Source: Eleusine coracana subsp. coracana (Eukaryota > Streptophyta > Magnoliopsida > Poales > Poaceae). From it: DNA of 64,000 nucleotides. The translations under genes and the position numbers were made by a program. Where the stretch lies: positions 3,793,501-3,857,500 of the forward strand of contig CM064427.1 of assembly GCA_032690845.1 (NCBI GenBank), given 5' to 3'. Positions 23,578 to 33,847 of this stretch are shown here, in pieces (the stretch's first letter is position 1; each line of letters begins with the position of its first letter). The notes below the pieces were generated by a model. It had not been told where the DNA came from. It saw only the letters and a list, made by a program, of their open reading frames with translations, and did no database searches.

Positions 23578-24605
23578 AACGTCGACACCTGCGGAGCCGA
23601 CGGCGACGGGCAGAGCGACGACACCAAGGCGTTGCAGCAGGCGTGGATGAAGGCGTGCACCTCGATGCAGCCTGCCGTTCTAACCGTTCAATCAGGGAAG
23701 AAGTACCTCGTGAAAGATGCCCCTACACGTCGCCCGTCACGTTCAAGCTCGACGTACGGCACGTTGGTGGCTCCCAAGGACACGTCGGCCGCCTGGAGCA
23801 AGCAGCAGAGCCCCCCACGCTGGATCAGGTTCGACAACGTCGAGAGGCTTATTACTGTGACTGGCAAGGGCGCCATGGACGGCAACGGCGGAGCGTGGTG
23901 GAAGAGCTCGTGCAGGACGAACCGGAAGCATCCCTGCACGGTGGCGCCGACGGCGCTGTCGTTATCTTCCTGCGACCATCTCATGGCCGAGAACATCAAG
24001 ATTCTCATCAACAGCCCTGCAGATCCAAGTGTGGGTTGAGAATTCTCGTGACGGACACTGGCTCACCTCACCATCACGGCGGCTAGCAACATTCCCGAAA
24101 CCGATGGTATCCATATTGCTCCAACTCCAAGCGAAGACGTGTGCATCCTCAAGGCCACGATCAAGAGTTCAAGACCGGAGACGAATGCATATCGATCGAG
24201 ACGGGCACGAAGAATCTGTATCCCAACAGTGCGGTCCGGGCCATATGGGATCAGCATCGGGAGCAGGTGTCGAAGACCACTATTGACGGGGCCCACTTGT
24301 CCGGCACAAAGTTCGGTGCTCGGATCAAAAGGTTGGCAAGGAGGCCGCGGGTACGCCAAGGGCATCAAATTCATGAACATGGTAATGGACAGCGTCAAGA
24401 GAACTCGATTACCGTCGACCAGAAATCCACAGTTACTGCACGATGGTCCGATCCCTCCAAGCGCAAGCCGTGTGATCACAGGAATCCGCAGTGCAGTTCA
24501 GCGATATATTGTTCAAGAACATTAGAGGCACGACGGCTACCAGGGACGCGATCAAGTTGCATTGCAGCTGGTTCTCGCGCCACTGGTTCCACCGCTTCTA
24601 GCAGC
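23578..24605 (+). pseudogene. Polygalacturonase (GH28) pseudogene
   Basis: The translation starts NVDTCGADGDGQSDDTKAL, the N-terminal signature of plant exopolygalacturonase-type GH28 enzymes, which hydrolyse pectin in cell walls and are often pollen-expressed. Later blocks in other frames are WIRFDNVERL, VTGKGAMDGNG, TALSLSSCDHLMAENIKIL, ETDGIHIAP (where NTDGIH is normal), GDECISIETGTKNLY (the usual GDDC has lost its second catalytic Asp), and GTKFGARIK-WQGGRGYAKG with the RIK motif. At least five frame changes separate these blocks and no uninterrupted gene can be read. The C-terminal part is missing. It lies between DUF247 genes A and B on the opposite strand. Confidence 0.85.
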
Positions 24606-26009
24606 ATTGGATTTTTATTGACTTATCTTCAACCATACACGCGCTAGGGTGTGCATTTCAGTAGTACATCCCCTATCAATCATAACTTAACAATTTGGCT
24701 CATTATTTGGTTTCCAGCAGTTGACAAATTATTAACTCTATGACTCATTTGTTCAATTTAAAGTGTCAAATATTACATGAGTTCTTACATGAAGAGTATT
24801 TATTTTTGTAGCTAATTGCTTTGACTATGTTAGTATGTTTTAAAATGTAAAACTTTAATGTAATATAAATATTCTATTGTTTATAAACATTTTGAAATAG
24901 TAAAAGCATAATAGCTCTAAAGTTAAGTGTATTTAAGATAGACCCTTACTAGTATACACTAGTGTGTAACTTGAAAGTATTTCCATCTTATACTAGTATT
25001 TAGCAACAAATCTGAAGTTCTAAAAATTTTTTAGTGGGCTTGCGACAATGTATGCTAGTTGGTTGAATTAGGTGATGATTGACTTTTGCGAAGTTACACC
25101 TCCAATTTTTCGCTACAATCATTTCTTTGTTATATTAAAGAAACAAATATTTGTTAATTATTTTGTAGTAGAGTGAGTTTAAGAAAAAAGAATCTAAGTA
25201 GAAATAGTTAGGAAGACTAGATAAGTTAATGTTATTCATCTAACTTACTTTACCACTCATGGGGGTTTTTCGAAAGATATTTACATCTTATGAATAATAG
25301 TAAAAAAACACTTAAAGTTTGAAGACATGTACATCTTGTCTTCGGTTACATATCCTCTGCATTAAGACACAAAATTCAGAGGCATGTAGCTATTGGTATA
25401 GTATTTTGCGAGGAAATAAACAAGAGCGTGCATTAGCACTGTAGTCAACACAGTAGTAACAGTGACAATTGGTGCCACATAGTAAATTTACTTTTATAGC
25501 TCGTGTGTTGTTGTAATGAATTTCAGCCGTCACATATGAATCTAACGATCAACAACACCTCCTAAAGCATAATATTGTAGACCACCTGAATTTTGTTCAC
25601 AAATTCACAGGATCTCAATCCCTTGTCTTCGTAGCAATGAGTGTAAAAGATATTCTAAATAAAAAAATTGTTATATGTTATTTTGTATGGAACCAAATAT
25701 TGTTAGAGTGATTGTGTTTTATCTTAGAATCAAAATCCTATTTGAAAAGATGTCCAAAATCTTTAAATGTATATGTGATCATTGCTTTTAACCATCAAGA
25801 ATTATATTTTTCTAAGATTTTTTTATTTACTAGGACTTTGCTGTTGTGTTATTCATTTTCTATGTTATTTAAAAAAATCTTTTGTTTTTATTGTCCAAGT
25901 ATTCTTATTGCTTCTCCCATGTCCATTATTCTAGTTGTCTAATTGACATAGAAACCCGATATCTGTGACTAATTATAGAGGCTAGACTTAGTCACTCTGC
26001 TAAAAAATA
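24606..26009. other. AT-rich intergenic DNA
   Basis: About 1.4 kb with no gene, RNA or clear element recognised. Confidence 0.5.
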
Positions 26010-26420
26010 CAACTACCAGGGGTAGCTCTAACTACAAAAGAGGAACTTGAGATGAGTTATTCAACAGCGTAACTTTTATTCACAACTCACAAATGTTACA
26101 TATAACATATGGGATACATGTCCTTTTATACTTGATATAGTATACACACATAAAAAGATACATATGCTAGCAACTTCATGAATTTTCTATGGCATGCTAG
26201 TTCTTGCAGCACAACTACATGCAACAAATATCTCCTAGCTGCCTCTTACTGATCTTAGCCGTGCTTGTCAGATGCAATTTCGCTTCACCATTCTTGCTGA
26301 TGATGATGGAAGCTTCAAACTCCAACCAATCAAATGCCTGGTTTCATGATTTCCATATTTGCTTAACGACCTTAGACCCTCTTCTATGCTTTTTCTGGTT
26401 TCGTGTTTATTTAAAGCTAA
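26010..26420. repeat. Diverged third copy of the 29.9/30.4-kb repeat
   Basis: This stretch, immediately 3' of DUF247 gene B, aligns loosely with the tandem repeat at 29862-30906. Shared blocks include TGGCATGCTAGTTC and a CTAGCTGCCTCTTA-type segment. They are followed by TTCACCATT, TGGAAGCTTCAAA and CCAATC in the same order. Divergence is high. Confidence 0.5.
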
Positions 26421-26570
26421 GTGGCCTGGTGACTCTATTTATACATATAGAAAAAAGGTTATATATATCTTGAAATTCAGGATCTATCCGAGACTCTGAG
26501 TAGAGATGAAAAAACATGTAGTGACAACTGATACCAAGAGCTTATATATGGCAGCCATGATAAAGGTCCC

Positions 26571-28302
26571 TTAGCTCTTGTCGCCGTAGTAATAAGGCAA
26601 GACGGTGTAGACGGTCTGCATGACGGTCATGACGAGGAGGAAGACGGCGGCGGCGAGGGAGAGAAACGACCACGGGCTCCGGAAGTAGGTGTGCACCAGG
26701 TTGGCGCGCCACCGGTTCCACCTCTTCCGGCAATACGCGTTCACCTCCCTGTGCACGTCGTCCAGCGCGCTCTGCGGCTCCAGCACCACGTCCCTTGACA
26801 GCCCGTTGAACAGCTTGGCCACGGCCTTGTCGCTGCCCACCGTGTTGGTGAGCACCCTCCGGCACGTGAGCAGCGCCACGTCACGCGCCGAGTCCACCAT
26901 GTTGTCCATGAAGAAGACGTAGGCGGTGACTTCGTTCCCGGCCCCCGCGTGCAGCCGCTCGAACGCCATCAGGTTGAGCAGCATGTACTCGGTCGTGTCG
27001 TCGACGACGATCGGCGGGAGGTAGAGCGTGCCGTTCCGGAACCGGATGTCTAGGAGGCTGCTCGTCTGGCTGCGCTTGAACCGGACGCCCGCCTCGAACA
27101 GCTCCTCCGCTGATAGGATGATGTCGTCCGGTGATGACTCCGGCGGGACCAGCTTTGGTGCCGGTGCCGGGCCGAAGAGGAGGCTGCGGCGGAGGACGTC
27201 GAGCGGGTGCAGCGCCAGCCCGACGCCCGTCGCCAGAGGCCACGCCGTCGGGGAGAGGAATCGCAGTACAAGCCGGTTGATCAACTCGTCGTTCTGTACA
27301 CACAACAACAAGTGATTAATTTCATTTACTCCAAGTCCAAGTAGTGATTATCATGTACGCATTGTGACAGTACGTGCTAAACTAAATGCAAAGGTCAGAT
27401 CAGCATCTTGTGGTGCACATGCTCTCGATCAGTTTTTAGTATGACATGCATGGCAAAGGGTAAAGCACAAAATTAAATAGGATGGAGGAAAAGATGCACA
27501 AAAACAAAAGACCTCAAAGCTTGCATGCACAAGTTAAAGAACAATTTTCCTCGCAAAAATAAGTTAAAGAACAATTTGACTGCACTTTAGAGTACGGATC
27601 TTCACATGCTAATCGAAAGTTTCTTATACTCTAATTGCCTGAGCAATAATTTAGATGACCGTTCTGTTCCAATGGCCTATAATACGCGCACGTACGTACC
27701 CCGTCCTTGCCGCTCTCGACGGCGACGAGTCGGTCGAGCACGAGCAGCGGCAGCTGGTTCTCGATCATGAGCATGTCGCGGCGGATGTAAGGCACCGTGT
27801 AGAGCAGGCCGTGGGGGCTAAACACGGGGTCGTCGCCGGCGTAGTCGTTCGCCGCCCAGCCCGACGCCGTCCGCATCACCTCCAGCAGAAAGCACCCGTC
27901 CATCACCACCATCTCCATGAACCTCTCGCCGCCGCTGGCGCCGCACCACTCGTCGCCTAGGCCCTGGTACGCGCCCTCCAGCTCGCCGGCGGCGGCCCCG
28001 ACCGCGGCGGCGAACTCCGCCAGCGGCCGCCGCGCGCGACGGAGGAAGTGGACCAGGGCCCGGCGCTTGTGCGTGTCCATGGGCCGGAGGTGGGCCTCGC
28101 CGTGGTGGAACGGGCCCAGGGACACCACCTGCGGCCGGTACGCCTTCGGGTTCAGCTCCCTGATGCACGCCGGCACGCGGTACACGGACTGCAGCCGCCA
28201 CCGCGCCGACTCTGCGGCCAGCGCGCCGTCGTCGTCGCGCACGGCCTCCTCGACGGCCGCCACCCACGCGCTCTCCTCCATCTGCCCGCGCGGTGCCGCC
28301 AT
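26571..28302 (-). CDS. DUF247 protein, gene B (441 aa, two exons)
   Basis: Exon 1 is 28302-27700 and exon 2 is 27293-26571. The 406-bp intron (donor GTACGT, acceptor TGTACAG) lies between codons. The 441-residue product has the family marks PKAYRPQVVSLGPFHHG (residues about 52-68), MVVMDGCFLLEVM, YIRRDMLMIENQLPLLVLDRL, and near the C terminus a membrane helix (SFLSLAAAVFLLVMTVMQTV) followed by LPYYYGDKS. It is clearly diverged from genes A and C and lacks their long acidic insert. DUF247 proteins are plant membrane proteins of mostly unknown role, and subsets act in grass self-incompatibility. The start codon at 28302 lies about 75 bp below a TATA box. It lies within the interval bounded by the inverted A/C copies. 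Confidence 0.9.
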
Positions 28303-28376
28303 TTGACCTCTCTTCGCCAGTATTGCTTCGATCTGCGGCTTCTACGTGACGACCTGCAGGGCCGGGCGCACCTTGG

Positions 28377-28384
28377 TTTATATA
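28377..28384 (-). promoter_or_regulatory. TATA box of DUF247 gene B
   Basis: TATATAAA on the minus strand, about 75 bp upstream of the ATG at 28302. Confidence 0.6.
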
Positions 28385-28389
28385 CACTC

Positions 28390-28970
28390 ATGAGTCAGGA
28401 CAAGGGGAGTGGCTGTTACATTTGTTCTTGTCTTGCACTGCATGGCGATGATGGCATGCAATGGGCTGTGTGCAGGCAAAGTGAGCTGTGAGCAGGACCA
28501 GAGAATCGAAAATGGGGCTCGTCTGGTTATTATCTCATGGTGTTCTTTGCTTCTTTGCAGCGGAAGCATAAGATGTGACAGATTGATACGCATGCAGGCT
28601 TTCATAAAGCAAAGGAGGGACAGAGATCCGAGAAGCGGTGAAAGAGATGCAGAGCAGAATAAAGCGACGGCCGCAAGTGTAGTGTACTGTGTAGTAGAGC
28701 AGGAAATAAAGTGGCCCGTTCCACTCGCGTAGGCGACTACGAAACAACCAAGCCAGCAGCTCGTAAGGCCCAATACGGCCCAGAAGTGGGAAACAACACG
28801 GCATGTAGCGCGCTGTTCCTTCTTTTTCTTTCTGATTTTATAGTCTCTTTTCTAATCTTAATTATCAATGTTTTGTGTTCTATGATTTTCTTGCGATGAA
28901 ATAGCTAGGAATTTATTTAATCAATTAAACAGGTCATACAAATCTTAGTTACACAAAAAAATGTTGAGTA
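28390..28970. other. Intergenic region upstream of DUF247 gene B
   Basis: No supported gene. Short frames on both strands show no family features. Confidence 0.4.
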
Positions 28971-28977
28971 TCATTTA

Positions 28978-29507
28978 AGTCCTGTTTGTTTCAGCTTATA
29001 ATCCAGCACGTTTAAAATCGCCGGCTAAGCAATTTAGCGGCAGCCTTAAAAAATAAGGCTATAGCCTTATATAGCGGGTTATTAGTGGAATTTAGCACTA
29101 AAAATAATATAGCGGGGGTTCTTTCTAGCAGCTATAGCGGATTATAGCAACAGCTATAGTCAGAGATTTAAAGGTTGGTAATCCATTTAGATTAATTAAT
29201 ATAGCTTAATTAATTCAGTAGACAAACAAACAAGATAGATTATTAGACCATGTTAATTAATCTAGAGGTTAGATTATTATAATCCAAATAATCTACTATA
29301 GATATGTTTATTTTAGATTATTTTAAACAAAGACTCACTACCCATGCTAAGTTGGTCTTCTTATATAAAAACAATTTGATCTAGCTTAAATAGTCTAGGG
29401 AAACAAACACCTCTTTTAGAATAATTAATTCAACTTAAATAATTTAGATTAAATAATCTAGCACTATAATCCAGATTAATTAATTTGCTCAGAAAACAAA
29501 CAGGCCG
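28978..29507. mobile_element. Tourist-like MITE with a nested insertion
   Basis: The outer ends AGTCCTGTTTGTTT and, reverse-complemented, CGGCCTGTTTGTTT are flanked by TTA at 28975-28977 and 29508-29510, as in PIF/Harbinger MITEs. The block at about 29010-29175, rich in CTATAGC and TATAGCGG motifs, has a different composition and looks like a second MITE nested in the first. Confidence 0.55.
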
Positions 29508-29861
29508 TTAGTGTTAAATCAAACATATCTTTAGAATGATTATTCCATAACTTAGAACTAGAAGCTTACTTTAAAAGAGATCTAATTTAAAAAATAATTC
29601 TATGTGCATGTTGAATTTAACAATTAGTAATTTTTTTCATATATTATTGACTCATGTTAAGATAATTGTGTTTTTTTTGCAACTTATTTAAAGTATATTT
29701 ATTTGCCTTAATGGTCTATATAGAATTTAGATTGATGTTATTATATCATTAATTTTCTCATGTTCATGCTTACACTGAAATTAGATAGAAATTTATAAAC
29801 TATTGTTTTGTAATTTGAAGAGTGGATTGTGGTTAGAGTGACATAATTGCTTATATTTGGA

Positions 29862-30380
29862 AAATAAAATTATTAGCTAGCTCTAACCACATGTGACAAC
29901 CTTAATATGAATAACTCTGAGTGTAGCTTGTATTCAACTCAAAAACATCATATATCACATATAAGACTTCATAACCAATATACATTTATGATTTTTTTTG
30001 TGGCATGCTAGTTCATATAGACAACTATGTCTAGTTAATGTATATCCTAGTTGGCTCTTAGTAATACTAAACTACTAGGCTGCAATTTTCCTTCACCATT
30101 GTGGTTGCTAGAAGTTTCAAATTCCAATCGGATCATGAATGCACACTCAAGTAGTTGGACTCGATTATATTGAACTTCCTTTGCTCATGAATTGCTTTTC
30201 CAACATTTTTAGTTGCCTAGAATTCTCTATTTTTGAGTCAATGTGGCAACACATAAAAGTACTTAGGAATACAAATAAAATTATTGCAAAATAAGATTTT
30301 GTACCTATAATAATATTTATTGCATCAAGCCTTGCGACATGGTGAATATATCAAACAAAAAACAATGATGTAACATGCAA
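29862..30380. repeat. 519-bp tandem duplication, copy 1
   Basis: Starts AAATAAAATTATTAGCTAG and is followed directly by a second copy (30381-30906) with substitutions and small indels. AT-rich and non-coding. A more distant relative lies 3' of DUF247 gene B. Confidence 0.8.
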
Positions 30381-30906
30381 AAATAAAATTATTAGCTAGC
30401 TCTAACCACAAGTGGCAGACTAAATATGAATAACTCGTGAGTATAGCTTATATTTAACTCACAAACATCATATATCACATATAGGACTTCATAACCAATA
30501 TACATTTATAATTTTTTTGTGACATGCTAGTTCATATAGACAACTCCGTCTAGTTATATATATCTTAGTTGGCTCTTAACAATACTAAACTCCTAGGCTG
30601 TAATTTTTCCTTTATCATTGTAGTTGCTAGAAGCTTCAAATTGCAATCGAATCATCAATGGCTCAATGCACACTCAAGTAGTTGAACTTAATTATATTGA
30701 ACTTTCTTTGCTCATGAATTGTTTATCCAACATTTTTAGTCACCTGAAATTCTCTATTTTCAAGTCATTGTGGCAACACACAAAAGTATTTAGGAATACA
30801 AATAAAGTTATTGCAAAATAAGATTTTATAGCTACAATAATATTTATTGCAACAAGCCTTGCGACATGATGAATATATCATACAGAAAACAATGATGCAT
30901 CATGGA
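30381..30906. repeat. 519-bp tandem duplication, copy 2
   Basis: Head-to-tail second copy of 29862-30380. Shared blocks run in the same order to ACAATGATG near the end of both copies. The visible divergence argues that the duplication is not recent. Confidence 0.8.
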
Positions 30907-32010
30907 AAATATCTATTGCAACATGTAAATATTTCAACCAAGTGAAAGTAAAGATTCATTTGACGGAATATATGGGGCATGTTTGACAGAGATAATAGAA
31001 CTGGTTTAACGTATTATGGCTTATGCGAGAATATTAAAGTTGTCTGATGCGATACATATAAGTGTTGTTCGCTAAGGACGTTAATCAAGGAAGGTGAATT
31101 TCATAGTTTTTTCTGAACTATGAATTGTTTAGGGGAGTAAAATAGATTTTTCCTATTAAATAATTATGTTTATCCTCTATGAAAAGAATGCTCCACCTCT
31201 CGACATTAATTTGGTCTCCTATATTAGACTCAATATCCCAAGCTGAAGAGCACCACGCAACGACATAAAAGACAATTTATTCGTAGTGAGAGTGTCCATC
31301 CCGGGCCAGTATGATCAAACGAAAACGCAGCTAAATCCAGCACCCACCTGAGGAAACTCATATCCGCGCCGCCATGTTAGGCCTGCCAGTCTGCCACATT
31401 CTTCACGCTGCATGCCAAGCTCTATCGCCTACAGATCACTTGGCCCAAGTGGTTCTTGCAAAATAGGGAAAGAAAGAATCAAGTGGTCGTGCGGCGCGAT
31501 CTAAGAACACACTCACTACTGTTCTTTCCAGTCTGGTGTCTGCGTGCAAACCACATTCCTATTCGGATGTCGATTGGCCTGATCCGAGATTGTGAATATT
31601 TTATGAACCATGTTGATCGCCGTCAGCCCGTCACTCTGGTCAATCATACTAGCAGCTATCGCTCTCCATATGCATGAATGGTGCACTGCTGACGGTGTTT
31701 AGTGTAATACTATCACAACTAGTATTAGTGAAGCATCAAGCATGGATGCGAGTCATGAGGGAGGAGGGCAGGAAAGCCAATCTGATCGGTGCCTACAACT
31801 CCGAGTGATTTTCTCGTCAGGTGAAAAACGTGTGTAAAATGACGGCTAAGCGTCATGTTGATGATAAACGAGTGCTCAAACATTTCAAAACCAAAAGGAC
31901 ATGCCACCAAACTTAGCTTTATTCGGTCACATCATTTTGGGAAACCTTTATTCTCCTCCAAATTTTTTTGACCGAACAATTTTTTAAAAATAATACACTA
32001 TTACAATGGT
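30907..32010. other. Intergenic region upstream of DUF247 gene C
   Basis: About 1.1 kb without a supported gene. The last part is the presumed promoter of gene C. Confidence 0.4.
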
Positions 32011-32017
32011 GTACGAC

Positions 32018-32025
32018 TATATATA
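32018..32025 (+). promoter_or_regulatory. TATA box of DUF247 gene C
   Basis: TATATATA, about 65-70 bp upstream of the chosen ATG at 32090, a spacing like that of genes A and B. This supports 32090 over the in-frame ATG at 32006, which lies above the TATA box. Confidence 0.6.
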
Positions 32026-32089
32026 TTGCAGCTGGCCAGTGATCCATTTCGCAAGTAACAACGACATTTTCTACTATAACTGGTGCACA

Positions 32090-33847
32090 ATGGCGGACTC
32101 CGATCGACAAGGCACCAACCGGCCGAACGGGACGCCGCTAGCGTTTGACGAGGTCCGTTGGGTGGTCCAGATCCGAAGCTCCCTCCAAGAGGACGCCGCC
32201 GCCGCCGGCGACGACGACGACGACACCGGCATTCCCGTGTCCATCTTCAACGTGCCCAAGTCGCTGCAGGTGCACAAGCCGGAGGCCTACACGCCGCAGC
32301 TCATCGCGCTGGGGCCCTACCACCACTGGCGCCCGGAGCTGTACGAGATGGAGCGGTACAAGCTCGCCGCCGCGCGCCGCGCGCAGAAGCGTCTCCGGAA
32401 CGGCGGCGTGAAGCTCGAGGCCCTCGTCGCGCAGTTCGCGCGGCTCGAGCGCAGGGTGCGGGCCCACTACCACCGCTACCTCGACTTCGGCGGCGAGACG
32501 CTGGCCTGGATGATGGTCGTCGACGGCGCGTTCCTCCTCGAGTTCCTGCAGATCTACGACTTCGTTGCTGATGACGGAGAGGGCGGCGGCGTCAAGGCGC
32601 TGACGAGGGTGTCGTCGCGGATGGCCCACCTGGTGGACTTCGCGGGGAGGAAGTCGGCGCACAGCATCATCCTACGCGACATGCTCATGCTCGAGAACCA
32701 GGTCCCGCTCTTCCTCCTCCGCAAGATCCTCGAGCCGCAGTGCGCGTGTGCCGAGGAGGCCGGCGCCATGCTGCAGCGCATGGTCACGGGACTCATGAAG
32801 GAGCTCTGCCCGCTCAAAATGATGGACGGCTTCCCGGAGATCGACGTCGCCAAGCACGTGCACCTGCTCGAGATGCTCTACCACCTGCTCGTCCCGAAGC
32901 CAAAAGAAGATCACACTGCCGAGGCCGATGCACGCGACGACAGCTTCGACATTGAGGAGCAGCCAGCGGAAGGCGGCGGAGAAGAGGAGCAGAAGCCGGC
33001 CGCCGGATGCGAGACCGTGAAAATGCTGGTCGCTGCCGTGTGGGACATCGTGTCGGGGCTCAACACCGGTCCGATGCGCTACGTGACGAAGCCGATCGCG
33101 TTCGCGGTCAAGGCGCCGTGGAAGATGCTCACCGTCGTGCCGGGGTTATCCGCGATGAAGAACCCGGTCGAGTCCTTCTTCTCATCCGGCGACGGCAGCA
33201 CCAATACCCCACGCGACCCGAGCTCCACTACCGCCGGGTACCTGACCCGCCCCCCACTGATCGAGGAGATCATGGTGCCCTCCGTGTCAGAGCTCGCCAA
33301 CATCGGGGTCAAGTTCGCCCCCACCACGGGCGACCTCTCCACCATCGCGTTCAACGCCAAGACGGTGACGTTCCACCTCCCCGTGGTGACGCTGGACTCG
33401 AACACGGAGATCGTGCTGCGCAACCTGGTGGCGTACGAGGCGGCGGCGGCGTCAGGCCCGCTCGTGCTAGCCCGGTACACGGAGCTGATGAACGGCATCA
33501 TCGACACGGACGAGGACGTGGCGCTGCTGAGAGAGAAAGGGGTGGTGCTCAACCGGATGAAGAGCGACGGCGAGGCGGCGCGGATGTGGAACGGGATGAC
33601 GCGGTCGGTCAGGCTCACCAAGGTGGCCTTCGTGGACCGGGCCGTCGAGGAGGTCAACCGCTACTACAACGCCCGGTGGCGCGTCAAGACGAAGCGGTTC
33701 ATGCGCAAGTACGTCTTCAGCTCCTGGCAGCTGCTCACCTTCCTCGCCGCCATCATGATGCTGCTGCTCACCACGCTCCAGGCCTTCTGCTCCGTCTACA
33801 CCTGCTCCCGGTGGTTCGGCGCCGTCACCGTAGCGACGGCGGATTGA
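32090..33847 (+). CDS. DUF247 protein, gene C (585 aa)
   Basis: Single-exon DUF247 gene on the strand opposite to A and B. I chose ATG 32090 because the next 19 codons align without gaps with the N terminus of gene A and because the TATA box lies just upstream. The protein equals gene A from residue 20 to about 580. It has the same PEAYTPQLIALGPYHH block, RDMLMLENQVPLFLL block, acidic insert and C-terminal membrane helix. Only the N-terminal 19 residues (MADSDRQGTNRPNGTPLAF here, MAASNQQQAASRHGTSPAF in A) and the last residues (ATAD against AKGD) differ. The identical middle with diverged ends suggests gene conversion between old paralogues. Function is unknown beyond membership in the DUF247 family. 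Confidence 0.93.
   Translation: MADSDRQGTNRPNGTPLAFDEVRWVVQIRSSLQEDAAAAGDDDDDTGIPVSIFNVPKSLQVHKPEAYTPQLIALGPYHHWRPELYEMERYKLAAARRAQKRLRNGGVKLEALVAQFARLERRVRAHYHRYLDFGGETLAWMMVVDGAFLLEFLQIYDFVADDGEGGGVKALTRVSSRMAHLVDFAGRKSAHSIILRDMLMLENQVPLFLLRKILEPQCACAEEAGAMLQRMVTGLMKELCPLKMMDGFPEIDVAKHVHLLEMLYHLLVPKPKEDHTAEADARDDSFDIEEQPAEGGGEEEQKPAAGCETVKMLVAAVWDIVSGLNTGPMRYVTKPIAFAVKAPWKMLTVVPGLSAMKNPVESFFSSGDGSTNTPRDPSSTTAGYLTRPPLIEEIMVPSVSELANIGVKFAPTTGDLSTIAFNAKTVTFHLPVVTLDSNTEIVLRNLVAYEAAAASGPLVLARYTELMNGIIDTDEDVALLREKGVVLNRMKSDGEAARMWNGMTRSVRLTKVAFVDRAVEEVNRYYNARWRVKTKRFMRKYVFSSWQLLTFLAAIMMLLLTTLQAFCSVYTCSRWFGAVTVATAD
32147..33831 (+). repeat. 1685-bp inverted identical tract, copy 2
   Basis: Partner of 19894-21578, in opposite orientation. 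The edges are the first base of codon 20 and the second T of GACGGTG/CACCGT near codon 581. Beyond them the copies differ at roughly a third of positions. Confidence 0.88.

Noticed and set aside
32006..32089. Upstream ATG extending DUF247 gene C by 28 residues
   Set aside because: It lies above the TATA box and breaks the gap-free N-terminal match with gene A.
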